This document shows positions 1 through 6,635 of a stretch of 17,538 bases of DNA, one piece after another. The translations under genes were made by a program, and so were the position numbers. Position 1 is the stretch's first letter; each line of letters begins with the position of its first letter. Origin of the DNA: Nitrospira sp. (GTDB lineage: Bacteria; Nitrospirota; Nitrospiria; Nitrospirales; Nitrospiraceae); contig VGXD01000011.1 of assembly GCA_016873525.1 (NCBI GenBank), positions 1 to 17,538 on the forward strand, read 5' to 3'. The notes beneath the pieces were generated by a model. It did no database searches and was not told the origin of the DNA. It was given only the letters and a program-made list of their open reading frames with translations.

Positions 1-1
1 C

Positions 2-241
2 AGGTCCGAAGCGGAGAAGGATCGGGAGATCCTGCTGGCCGAAGCCTACAAGACTTCCGAGGAACTGCGGGGCGAAGGCGATGCCAAGGCGTTCAAGATC
101 TACGCCTCAGCCTACCGCCAGGACGCTCGCTTCTTCGAGTTCACCCGTTCGATGGAAGCCTACAAGAAGAGCTTCCAGGGCAACTCCACCATCATCATGA
201 GCCCGGACTCGGAATTCTTCAAATACCTCAAGCAGCACTAA
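2..241 (+). CDS. hflC: HflC-like SPFH protease-modulator protein, C-terminal fragment
   Basis: This is the last 79 codons of a gene that begins before the window; the frame is open from base 2 and ends at TAA 239-241. The fragment is rich in charged helical sequence (RSEAEKDREILLAEAYK, then EELRGEGDAKAFKIYASAY). It ends with the FFEFTRSMEAYKKSF and IMSPDSEFFKYL pattern typical of the HflC C-terminus. In known systems HflC pairs with HflK as an inner-membrane SPFH assembly facing the periplasm and modulates the FtsH protease. The N-terminal membrane anchor and most of the SPFH domain are outside the window, so HflC rather than a related SPFH protein is inferred from the C-terminal motif alone. 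The gene converges on fhs. Confidence 0.85.
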   Translation, partial: RSEAEKDREILLAEAYKTSEELRGEGDAKAFKIYASAYRQDARFFEFTRSMEAYKKSFQGNSTIIMSPDSEFFKYLKQH

Positions 242-246
242 CGCCC

Positions 247-311
247 GTGACGCGTGATGGGTAACGCATGATGGGTTACGGCCCGGTCGCTGTGACTCAT
301 CACCCATCACG
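247..311. repeat. Heptamer repeats forming an inverted repeat between convergent genes
   Basis: On the + strand five degenerate heptamers run head to tail at 247-281: GTGACGC, GTGATGG, GTAACGC, ATGATGG, GTTACGG. On the - strand three more occupy 290-310: GTGATGG, GTGATGA, GTCACAG. Because the two groups face each other, CGTGATGGGT (253-262) pairs perfectly with ACCCATCACG (302-311), allowing a hairpin. It fills the gap between hflC and fhs and could act as a bidirectional transcription barrier, but there is no clear T tract. A terminator role is inference; the repeat itself is directly visible. Confidence 0.7.
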
Positions 312-314
312 TTG

Positions 315-2003
315 CTAGGACAGCCCCGCGATCTCGCCCGTGCCCTGATCCAGATCCATCCGTTCGCCGGCCGGCTTGTTCGGAAGCCCGGGCATGAGTT
401 GGATCCCGGAACAGACGGCGGTCAAAAACCCCGCGCCGGCCAGTATCCGCAATTCCTTGATCGGCAGGATAAAGCCGCTGGGCCGGCCTTTGAGCGCCGG
501 GTCATGCGACAGCGAGAGGGGAGTCTTGGCCATACAGACGGGGAACCGCCCGAAGCCGAGCCGCGTGGCCTGTTCGATTTGGGCTTCTGCTTGCGCCTCA
601 TACCGAACTCCGGCCGCGCCGTAGATACGCGTGGCCACCGTTTCGATCTTCTGTTTGATCGGCGCCTCATCGGCATAGAGCGGGGCATAGGCCGCAGGGC
701 GCTCGCAGGCCGCCAGGACTTCACGCGCCAGCTCCTCCGCTCCCTTGCCGCCATCGGCCCAGTGAGTCGAAACCGCCGCCCCCACCGCACCGGCCGAGAC
801 GGCCCAATCCTTGACGTACTGGAGTTCGCCGTGAGGGTCTCCGCTGAAGGCGTTGATCGCGACGACGGCGGGAATGCCGAAGGCCTTGACGTTGGCGATG
901 TGTTGCTGGAGATTGGCCACGCCCTTCTCCAGCGCCGCGCGATTGGGGCCGGTCAGCCCGGACGGAAGCGGCGTCCCCGCCTTGACGACGCCTCCCCCTC
1001 CATGCAGCTTCAACGCCCGCAGGGTCGCCACGATGACCGCGGCACCGGGGCGAAGCCCCGATGTTCGGCACTTGATGTGAAAAAATTTCTCCGCCCCCAG
1101 GTCGCTGCCGAACCCGGCCTCCGTGACGACCACGTCCGCGCAACGAAGCGCGATGGCATCGGACAGGATCGAGCAATTGCCATGGGCGATGTTGCCGAAG
1201 GGGCCGGTATGGACAAACGCCGGCGTCCCCTCCAGGGTCTGCACGAGGTTGGGACAGAGGGCCTCGCGTAAGAGCACGGCCATGGCCCCCGCGCAGTTGA
1301 GATCCTCTGCGGTCACCGGCTTGCCCTCTTTGGTGAAACCCACGAGGATGCGGCCGAGGCGGCGGCGGAGATCCTGCCGATCCACAGCCAGGGCAAGGAT
1401 CGCCATCACTTCGGACGCCTCGGTCAGCACGAACTCGCCGGACCGGCCGGCGCCTTCTTCGACCCCTCCAAGCCGCACTTGCCTGAGCGCCCGGTCGCTG
1501 ACCCCCACCACCCTGGGCCAGGTGATCCGCGCCGGGTCCAGGTTCAAGACGTTGCCATGGTAGAGATGGTTGTCCAGAAAAGCAGCCAGCAGGTTGTGGG
1601 CTGCGGCCGCCGCATGGGCGTCCCCGGTCAGGTGCAGGTTAATGTCCTCCATCGGAAGGACCTGGGCCCGTCCGCCTCCGGTGCCTCCGCCCTTGATCCC
1701 AAAGACAGGCCCCAGCGACGGCTGGCGAAGGGTGACGGCCGCGCGGTGCCCCAATCGGCACAAGCCCATCGCCAGCCCGATCGACGTGGTGGTCTTGCCC
1801 TCCCCCAACGGAGTCGGATTGATGGCCGTCACCAGCACATACCGCCCCAGCGGACGATCCGCCAGTCGTTGGAGGGCGGACAGGGACACCTTGGCCTTCC
1901 ATCGGCCATAGGCCATCAACTCCTCGCTCCGGAGGCCGAGGTCCTCACCAACGTCTACGATGGATCGAGGCGTCGCCGAGCGGGCAATGTCGAGGTCACT
2001 CAC
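315..2003 (-). CDS. fhs: Formate-tetrahydrofolate ligase (10-formyl-THF synthetase)
   Basis: ATP-dependent ligation of formate to tetrahydrofolate, giving 10-formyl-THF for purine, formyl-Met and C1 metabolism; cytosolic, usually a homotetramer. The 562-residue product matches the family length of about 555-560. Visible signatures are the ATP-binding loop TPLGEGKT (about residues 64-71) and the diagnostic stretch from RQPSLGPVFGIKGGGTGGG to PMEDINLHLTGD (about 93-128). EASEVMAILAL, GAEKFFHIKCR and a C-terminal MPGLP motif are also present. I chose GTG at 2003 over an upstream in-frame ATG at 2078. AGGGGGG lies just before the GTG, the extra 25 residues are not family-like, and a possible promoter would fall inside the longer version. 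No folD or other folate gene is adjacent. A complete active enzyme is expected. Confidence 0.95.
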   Translation of the reverse strand: MSDLDIARSATPRSIVDVGEDLGLRSEELMAYGRWKAKVSLSALQRLADRPLGRYVLVTAINPTPLGEGKTTTSIGLAMGLCRLGHRAAVTLRQPSLGPVFGIKGGGTGGGRAQVLPMEDINLHLTGDAHAAAAAHNLLAAFLDNHLYHGNVLNLDPARITWPRVVGVSDRALRQVRLGGVEEGAGRSGEFVLTEASEVMAILALAVDRQDLRRRLGRILVGFTKEGKPVTAEDLNCAGAMAVLLREALCPNLVQTLEGTPAFVHTGPFGNIAHGNCSILSDAIALRCADVVVTEAGFGSDLGAEKFFHIKCRTSGLRPGAAVIVATLRALKLHGGGGVVKAGTPLPSGLTGPNRAALEKGVANLQQHIANVKAFGIPAVVAINAFSGDPHGELQYVKDWAVSAGAVGAAVSTHWADGGKGAEELAREVLAACERPAAYAPLYADEAPIKQKIETVATRIYGAAGVRYEAQAEAQIEQATRLGFGRFPVCMAKTPLSLSHDPALKGRPSGFILPIKELRILAGAGFLTAVCSGIQLMPGLPNKPAGERMDLDQGTGEIAGLS

Positions 2004-2051
2004 GGTCCCCCCTGGGTTTTCCCGTCTCTTTGAAGGCCAGGCAAGGGAGGC

Positions 2052-2079
2052 AGTATAGCACAAGGCCCCTCCGTCCAAG
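2052..2079 (-). promoter_or_regulatory. Possible fhs promoter
   Basis: On the - strand TATACT (2057-2052) is a good -10 candidate, with a weak -35 CTTGGA (2079-2074) 16 nt upstream. It lies about 50 nt before the GTG start at 2003. The -35 match is poor, so this is tentative. The rest of the gap back to the M23 gene stop (2080-2187) shows only a small GGTTG/CAACC hairpin near 2113-2127. Confidence 0.3.
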
Positions 2080-2187
2080 CCTCGGCTCGCCGACCGCAGA
2101 AAGCCGCGACGGGTTGGAGCGCAACCGAGGAACGGGGAGAAGACTGGTTCGGGAGCGTTGCGACAGGAGCAGGATGGGGGGAGAAGG

Positions 2188-3165
2188 CTAGTCCAGAATA
2201 TACCGCTGCGGATTCACCGGACGACTTTTGACTTTCACAAGGTAATGCAGGTGCGGACCTGTGGAGAGGCCGGTGCTGCCCACCAGTCCGATCACATCGC
2301 CTCGCTTGATGTGTTGCCCAAGCTTCGCCAAAATTTTCGACATATGGCCGTACTGGGTCTCGATGCCGTAGCCGTGGTCGATGGTCACCATATTGCCCAT
2401 CTTGTTATCAAACCCCGTGGCAATGACCTGTCCGCCGGCCGGAGCATAGACGGGCGCATTCGGCGCAGCCCCGATATCGAGGCCATCGTGAATCGCCGGT
2501 TGGCCGGTAAACGGCGACACCCGAGGGCCAAAGCCGGAGGTCACCCAGCCCTTCACCGGCCACACGGAGGGAGTGGACGCCCACCGAGTCGAGCGCTCCT
2601 TGGCGACTTCCGTCAACTCCTCCAGGGTCCGCTCTTGAAACACCGCTTCGTTCTGAAGCCACGTGATCTTCTGTTGGATGCGGGCGGCCAGGTCCTTCTC
2701 CCAGACCTTTTCTTCGTCGTCGGCGGGCGTCGCGTCAGTCTGCTGTGACACCCCCTCCGTCACGTTCGCATCGTCTCCCCCGACTCCATCAGCCACCGGG
2801 GTTTCCTCCCCCCCTTGACCATTGAGATAGTCTTCCGCCTTCAGCGGTTCGATCCCCAACATCACGCGCAGCTTTTCGTTGACTTCTTTCATCGCCAGGA
2901 CACGGCGCTTGAGATCGTCGAGCGCGGTTGAGAACTCGTTCGTTTGCTCGCGCGCGCTGGCGAGTTCCTGGCGGATAGACTGCAACTCCCAGACCTTGCC
3001 GGTCTGGATCACATATTGAGAAAGAAGGAGCAATTCAGCCACGACTAAAAATGCCCCGACCATCAACGCCTTTCGGACAATGGCGCGAGGGAAGTTAAAC
3101 CGCAAGGGCTTCGTCGTCGGGCCCCTGAAGATTACGATCGTGTAGGCGTTTTCCGGCTGATTCAT
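2188..3165 (-). CDS. Membrane-anchored M23 (LytM-type) metallopeptidase with coiled coil
   Basis: A 325-residue envelope protein. A short cytoplasmic N-terminus is followed by one transmembrane helix (about 34-53, ALMVGAFLVVAELLLLSQYV), a coiled coil (about 57-105), and a Gly/Asp/Glu-rich linker (about 116-150). A second helical stretch follows (about 150-192), then a C-terminal M23 domain (about 205-320). The zinc-site pattern looks intact: H226 and D230 in HDGLD, H274 in QYGHMS, and H305-L-H307. It therefore probably cleaves peptidoglycan cross-links, unlike EnvC/NlpD-type relatives that have lost the site. This is inference from motifs. The domain order resembles proteins often annotated as M23 family or MepM-like peptidases. 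An in-frame TTG at 3183 is an alternative start; ATG 3165 is preferred, though its ribosome site is weak. Confidence 0.88.
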   Translation of the reverse strand: MNQPENAYTIVIFRGPTTKPLRFNFPRAIVRKALMVGAFLVVAELLLLSQYVIQTGKVWELQSIRQELASAREQTNEFSTALDDLKRRVLAMKEVNEKLRVMLGIEPLKAEDYLNGQGGEETPVADGVGGDDANVTEGVSQQTDATPADDEEKVWEKDLAARIQQKITWLQNEAVFQERTLEELTEVAKERSTRWASTPSVWPVKGWVTSGFGPRVSPFTGQPAIHDGLDIGAAPNAPVYAPAGGQVIATGFDNKMGNMVTIDHGYGIETQYGHMSKILAKLGQHIKRGDVIGLVGSTGLSTGPHLHYLVKVKSRPVNPQRYILD

Positions 3166-3233
3166 CGTCGTCTGGTCCCACAACGGAGAGCACGGGGGCT
3201 TCTCCGTTCTTATCCATTGCTTACAAGGGTCCT

Positions 3234-3262
3234 AGTCTACTGAAACCTCCAGCCAGGGTCAA
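3234..3262 (-). promoter_or_regulatory. Sigma70-like promoter for the M23 peptidase gene
   Basis: On the - strand TTGACC (3262-3257) and TAGACT (3239-3234) are separated by exactly 17 nt. Transcription would start near 3227, giving a leader of about 60 nt before ATG 3165. The -35 matches the consensus at 5 of 6 positions and the -10 at 4 of 6. The site lies immediately after the cutA stop, so the M23 gene can be transcribed independently. Confidence 0.6.
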
Positions 3263-3282
3263 GAAATTTACGGTTTCACGAA

Positions 3283-3621
3283 TTATTTCTTCGACTTACC
3301 CGTGACCGCACCAAGCCAACTCAGATAGTCGTCCGCTCCTTTGACAATCGGGATCGCAATGATTTCAGGCACGCTGTAACTGTGCAAGCTCTTCACCACT
3401 GTCGCCAAGTCCTCAAAGAGACCGGCCCGGGATTTCAGAATCATCAACGATTCCTGTTCCTCGGAAATCTTTCCTTCCCAGCTGAAAATCGACCTCACCC
3501 CTGGGAGTATGTTGGCACAGGCGGCTAAACCTTCCTCGACGACCCGACGACCGATCCGAGCCGCCTCCTCCTGGGAAGCCGCCGTCACAAATACTACGAT
3601 CTCATCCGTTGCCTCGGCCAC
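3283..3621 (-). CDS. cutA: CutA-like divalent-ion tolerance protein
   Basis: A complete 112-residue member of the CutA1 family, which forms very stable trimers with a ferredoxin-like fold and is linked to divalent metal tolerance; the biochemical role is still uncertain in most bacteria. Family features seen are the N-terminal strand EIVVFVTAASQEEA, the core GLAACANILPGVRSIFSWEGKI, the EEQESLMILKSR strand and the C-terminal motif YSVPEIIAIPI with DYLSWL. The start is GTG at 3621, supported by GGTGA on the - strand about 5 nt upstream. It lies upstream of the M23 gene on the same strand, and each has its own promoter. Confidence 0.93.
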   Translation of the reverse strand: MAEATDEIVVFVTAASQEEAARIGRRVVEEGLAACANILPGVRSIFSWEGKISEEQESLMILKSRAGLFEDLATVVKSLHSYSVPEIIAIPIVKGADDYLSWLGAVTGKSKK

Positions 3622-3673
3622 AGACTCACCCTCGATTGCAACTCACTCAGGTTCCGATCTGCAAGCGACTGTG

Positions 3674-3702
3674 AGTCTACTGAGCCTCTAGCCTATCTTC
3701 AA
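3674..3702 (-). promoter_or_regulatory. Sigma70-like promoter for cutA
   Basis: On the - strand TTGAAG (3702-3697) and TAGACT (3679-3674) are 17 nt apart, placing the transcription start about 45 nt before the GTG start of cutA. The last ten bases, TCAGTAGACT, are identical to those of the M23 gene promoter at 3234-3262, and the spacing is identical. Confidence 0.55.
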
Positions 3703-4111
3703 CGGTTTTTATCGGTCTATCTCCGTTAAAAATTAAGCCCGTGAGTTCCGTGCCAATAAAGTGGCTGCGTTACAATCACTTACACGAATGTCCTGTCCGC
3801 ACTTTTCGTAACTATCGCCACTCAGTACAAGTGAGCAATTTTCATGCCTTATGCTAATTGCTAAATTCAATGTCCTATAATCATTTCGAGCAGTTAAACG
3901 TGAAAAAGATAGTCTGATAGTGCCCATTGCTAGACAAACTGGCCCCATTGGCAGGCAATTTTGGACTAGACCATGTCAAAATTCTGCCTCGCTTGGCCGT
4001 ACCCAAAGCGGCAATCGTGCGACCCGTTCCGCACCAACCGGACGAAAGAACCGGCCGGCATGGTTGAACAACCTGGGTAAGGCAAGGCGGCAGAGGTTAA
4101 CGTCAGGGACC
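3703..4111. other. AT-rich intergenic stretch without a convincing gene
   Basis: The left part is unusually AT-rich for this window: by hand count 20 of 60 bases are G or C at 3841-3900 and 74 of 180 across 3721-3900. Several small symmetries are visible. AGCAATT (3834-3840) pairs with AATTGCT (3856-3862). AATGTCCT occurs at 3787-3794 and again at 3869-3876. An imperfect inverted repeat joins 3950-3966 (GGCAGGCAATTTTGGAC) to 3975-3988 (GTCAAAATTCTGCC). A 71-codon frame on the - strand (3733-3948) has no family resemblance I can see and no evident ribosome site. The stretch may be a decayed or foreign insertion or a regulatory spacer. Confidence 0.5.
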
Positions 4112-4141
4112 TTGCAATAGGAATCGCGGGAAGATTAGGAT
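4112..4141 (+). promoter_or_regulatory. Possible promoter of the rhodanese gene
   Basis: TTGCAA (4112-4117) and TAGGAT (4136-4141) are 18 nt apart, each matching the sigma70 consensus at 4 of 6 positions. Transcription would begin just before the GGAGGA ribosome site at 4157-4162. This is tentative, and it argues against the upstream ATG at 4142 as the start. Confidence 0.3.
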
Positions 4142-4168
4142 ATGAACCTTACAAGTGGAGGAACGACC

Positions 4169-4492
4169 ATGGGTCTTACGATCACCCCTCGCGAATTAAA
4201 GGACAGGCTGGATAAAGGCGACAAGGTGTTTTTGTTGGATGTCCGGGAGCCGTGGGAACATTCCATGGCCAAGATCGAAGGCTCGGTCTTGATCCCGCTC
4301 GGGACCATTCCGCAATCATTGGACCAATTGGACCGTGAGGCTGAAATTGTCGCCTACTGCCACCATGGGATGCGGAGCGCCGACGCAATGGGATTTCTGC
4401 TCCAGCAGGGATTCAAGAGCGTAAAAAACTTGGTGGGCGGCATCGATGCCTGGTCGATCCAAGTCGATCCAAGCGTTCCACGATACAGCTGA
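4169..4492 (+). CDS. Single-domain rhodanese-like protein
   Basis: A 107-residue cytosolic rhodanese domain, of the type that carries a sulfane sulfur as a cysteine persulfide. The structural motif DVREPWE lies at 24-30. The active loop C64-H-H-G-M-R-S70 fits the CxxGxRS pattern of active sulfurtransferases, and the domain ends with NLVGGIDAWS (88-96). The product is close in size to GlpE. The start at 4169 is supported by GGAGGA (4157-4162), 6 nt upstream; an in-frame ATG at 4142 would add nine residues but has no good ribosome site. It stands alone on the + strand, convergent with the epimerase gene 37 nt away, so the physiological sulfur donor and acceptor cannot be inferred from context. 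Confidence 0.92.
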   Translation: MGLTITPRELKDRLDKGDKVFLLDVREPWEHSMAKIEGSVLIPLGTIPQSLDQLDREAEIVAYCHHGMRSADAMGFLLQQGFKSVKNLVGGIDAWSIQVDPSVPRYS

Positions 4493-4529
4493 CGAACACC
4501 GGCGCTGAGCCCTGCGGGAGCCGACCGGG

Positions 4530-5450
4530 TCAGCCTCCCCCCCGGAAGAACTCCACGGTTCGGCCCAGCCCCTCGCGAAGGGACACCCTCGGCTCCCACC
4601 CCAGTTCGCGTCGCAGCTTGCTGGAATCGATAACGCTCCGAAGCTGCTCGCCCTTCTTGGCAGGTCCATGCAGTTCCTTGGCGCCGGGGGTGGTCAAGTC
4701 GGCCATGACCCGAAAGAGTTCGTTGATCGACGTTTCTTGCCCGGTCCCGACGTTATAGATGTCTTGCACTTCCCTGCCCATCACCGCCAGATGCGCCTCG
4801 ACGACATCGTCCACATAGACGAAGTCCCGCGTCTGGCGGCCATTGCCGTTAATGACGGGCTGTTCGCCGTTCAAGAGCTTCTGGGAGAAAATCGCCACGA
4901 CGCCGGCCTCGCCTGAAGGGTCCTGGCGCGGCCCGTAGACGTTTGCAAAGCGGAGGCTCACGTATTGGATCCCGCTGACCCGTTGGTAATAGCCCAGGTA
5001 GTGCTCCCCGCTCAACTTGCTGATCCCGTAGGGCGAGGCGGGTCTGGTCGGATGGGATTCCGACGCAGGGAAAACCTCCTGCTCTCCGTAGATGGCCCCG
5101 CCGGAAGAGGCGAAGACCACCTTTCTCGTGCCGTGCCTGACGGCTTGTTCGAGCACGTTCAGCGTCCCCAGAATGTTCACCTGCGCGTCAAAGACCGGGT
5201 CCGCCACCGAACGCCGCACATCCATCTGGGCCGCCAGGTGCATCAACATGGCCGGGCGTTCTTTTCGAAAAACCCGCTCCAGACGAGGGTTCTGAATGTC
5301 CATCTTGTATAATTCGGCCGCGCGGTTGACCTGTTTGCGCTTGCCCGTGGAGAGGTTGTCCACCACCACTACCTCATGCCCCTCCTGCACCAGACGGTCA
5401 ACCAGATGAGATCCGATGAATCCCGCACCGCCTGTTACGACGATCTTCAT
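4530..5450 (-). CDS. NAD-dependent nucleotide-sugar epimerase (extended SDR)
   Basis: A 306-residue extended short-chain dehydrogenase/reductase related to GalE-type UDP-sugar 4-epimerases, probably supplying an activated sugar for surface polysaccharide. The N-terminal NAD-binding TGGAGFIGSHL (6-16) is intact. VVVVDNLSTGK (27-37) fits binding of the adenosine ribose. The catalytic residues SS (115-116), Y141 and K145 (YGISK) are in place. RFANVYGPRQDPSGEAGVVAIF and GRQTRDFVYVDDVVEA are sugar-nucleotide family motifs. Whether the substrate is UDP-glucose, UDP-glucuronate or an N-acetyl sugar cannot be decided. Its ATG overlaps the tlyA stop as ATGA, implying translational coupling, although no other sugar gene is present in the window. 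Confidence 0.9.
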   Translation of the reverse strand: MKIVVTGGAGFIGSHLVDRLVQEGHEVVVVDNLSTGKRKQVNRAAELYKMDIQNPRLERVFRKERPAMLMHLAAQMDVRRSVADPVFDAQVNILGTLNVLEQAVRHGTRKVVFASSGGAIYGEQEVFPASESHPTRPASPYGISKLSGEHYLGYYQRVSGIQYVSLRFANVYGPRQDPSGEAGVVAIFSQKLLNGEQPVINGNGRQTRDFVYVDDVVEAHLAVMGREVQDIYNVGTGQETSINELFRVMADLTTPGAKELHGPAKKGEQLRSVIDSSKLRRELGWEPRVSLREGLGRTVEFFRGGG

Positions 5451-6247
5451 GCCTCCCCCTGTCTCATAGCCTCAACGCGCGACCGCTGATTCCCAGCGGC
5501 GCGACGCAACCCGACTAAAATTTCTCGATTGCCCTTCTGGCCGATCACCGGAGAGTCCAGCACGCCCAGCGTGGTCCATCCCAGGCCGGCGGCACAGGCC
5601 AGGATCTTCTCGGTCACCTCATGCCGCTGCCGGTCGTCCCGCACGATCCCGCCACGGCCCACTTGCCCCTTCCCCACTTCGAACTGAGGCTTCACCAATG
5701 CAATCACGGTCGCCGATTCGGCCAGGAAACGCGCCACGCAGGGCAGCACGAGGGTCAGCGAGATAAACGACACGTCGATCACGGCCAACTCGATCGGTTC
5801 GGGGACGGCCGACCGGTCGAGGTGCCGGATATTGCACCGTTCCAGCACCACCACGCGGGGGTCTTGGCGCAGCCGCCAATCCAGTTGCCCGTAGCCGACA
5901 TCCACCGCATAGACCCGGCGCGCACCGCCCTGGAGGAGACAGTCCGTGAATCCGCCGGTCGAGGCGCCCACGTCCATCGCCACGAGCCCGCTCGGCACAA
6001 TCCCGAAGGCCGCGAGCGCCGCGGCCAGCTTGCCCCCGCCACGGGACACGTAGGGAGTCTCACGGGTGGCGACGTCGATCCTGGCCTCCTCCGGCACCAG
6101 CTTGGCCTGTTTGTCCACCAAGACCCCGTCCACGGTGACGGCCCCGGCCAAAATTAATCGCGCGGCCTGTTCGCGGCTATCGACTAACCCGCGGGTCACC
6201 AAGACACGATCCAACCGTTCTCGAAGCGATGCCGTTTTTTTGGTCAT
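5447..6247 (-). CDS. tlyA: TlyA family rRNA 2'-O-methyltransferase
   Basis: A 266-residue protein with an N-terminal S4 RNA-binding domain (about 9-60) and a FtsJ-like Rossmann methyltransferase domain. The SAM loop is DVGASTGG (92-99). The expected K-D-K-E tetrad is visible as K73, D158, K186 (KPQFE) and E242 (GNREIL). Characterised TlyA enzymes methylate ribose of 16S C1409 and/or 23S C1920 and affect capreomycin susceptibility; some were described as hemolysins. The start is uncertain. ATG 6247 gives the usual family length but has no clear ribosome site. ATG 6331, overlapping the xseB end, has a weak GAGG and would add a 28-residue Pro/Ser-rich tail. The gene lies downstream of xseB and is coupled to the epimerase. 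Confidence 0.9.
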   Translation of the reverse strand: MTKKTASLRERLDRVLVTRGLVDSREQAARLILAGAVTVDGVLVDKQAKLVPEEARIDVATRETPYVSRGGGKLAAALAAFGIVPSGLVAMDVGASTGGFTDCLLQGGARRVYAVDVGYGQLDWRLRQDPRVVVLERCNIRHLDRSAVPEPIELAVIDVSFISLTLVLPCVARFLAESATVIALVKPQFEVGKGQVGRGGIVRDDRQRHEVTEKILACAAGLGWTTLGVLDSPVIGQKGNREILVGLRRAAGNQRSRVEAMRQGEA

Positions 6248-6308
6248 GGAGAAACGAGAAGCATCCGAAGAGGCCGTCGAAGACGGTGGCGCAAGCTGAG
6301 GCGGCAAG

Positions 6309-6566
6309 TCAGCCGGCAGGGGAAGATTCATCGACCTCTTCGCCGTCGAACGTATAGGCGCGAAGCCGCTTCTTCCCGTCCTTGTCCTGAATGAGAATCT
6401 CGACTTTTCGTTCTGCGTCATCCAACATCTTCAGACAGGTCTTGGACAGCTTGATGCCTTCCTCGAAGATCTTCAGCGATTCATCGAGCGGAAGGTCTCC
6501 CTTTTCCAACTCCGACACGATCGTTTCGAGCCGGGTCAACGCGTCTTCAAACTTCAATGTCGCCAA
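6309..6566 (-). CDS. xseB: Exodeoxyribonuclease VII small subunit
   Basis: The small helical subunit of exonuclease VII, which binds several copies per XseA and degrades single-stranded DNA in both directions. Recognised by LKFEDALTRLETIVSELEKGDLPLDESLKIFEEGIKL, close to the family consensus, and by its place next to xseA. I chose TTG 6566 (85 residues). GGAGG (6576-6572) sits 5 nt before it, and the strong promoter upstream would place the mRNA start near 6597. The longer ATG at 6587 would then have only about 10 nt of leader and no ribosome site. The ATG version (92 residues) remains possible. Confidence 0.92.
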   Translation of the reverse strand: MATLKFEDALTRLETIVSELEKGDLPLDESLKIFEEGIKLSKTCLKMLDDAERKVEILIQDKDGKKRLRAYTFDGEEVDESSPAG

Positions 6567-6571
6567 CGGAG

Positions 6572-6576
6572 CCTCC
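6572..6576 (-). promoter_or_regulatory. Ribosome-binding site deciding the xseB start
   Basis: GGAGG on the - strand, 5 nt upstream of TTG 6566 and inside the reading frame that would follow the alternative ATG 6587. It favours the shorter protein. Confidence 0.55.
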
Positions 6577-6603
6577 TGACCGGTCATGCACAGACTGGCG
6601 GTT

Positions 6604-6631
6604 ATTATACCCCGGCGGTCCCCAGGGTCAA
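6604..6631 (-). promoter_or_regulatory. Strong sigma70-like promoter for xseB-tlyA-epimerase
   Basis: On the - strand TTGACC (6631-6626) is followed after 16 nt by a perfect TATAAT (6609-6604). It lies in the 48-69 bp between the xseA stop and the two candidate xseB starts. This is the best promoter match in the window. It implies that xseB, tlyA and the epimerase can be expressed without xseA. Confidence 0.7.
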
Positions 6632-6635
6632 GCGC

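Noticed and set aside
312..1271. A 319-codon + strand frame opposite fhs
   Set aside because: Antisense to a fully recognisable formate-tetrahydrofolate ligase; no motif or ribosome site.
3733..3948. A 71-codon - strand frame in the AT-rich gap
   Set aside because: No ribosome site, no domain, and it lies in a stretch with several inverted repeats. Open length is unremarkable for AT-rich DNA.
3622..4141. Possible tRNA or riboswitch in the gap before the rhodanese gene
   Set aside because: No cloverleaf, no T-loop GTTCRA pattern and no recognised aptamer core on either strand by eye.
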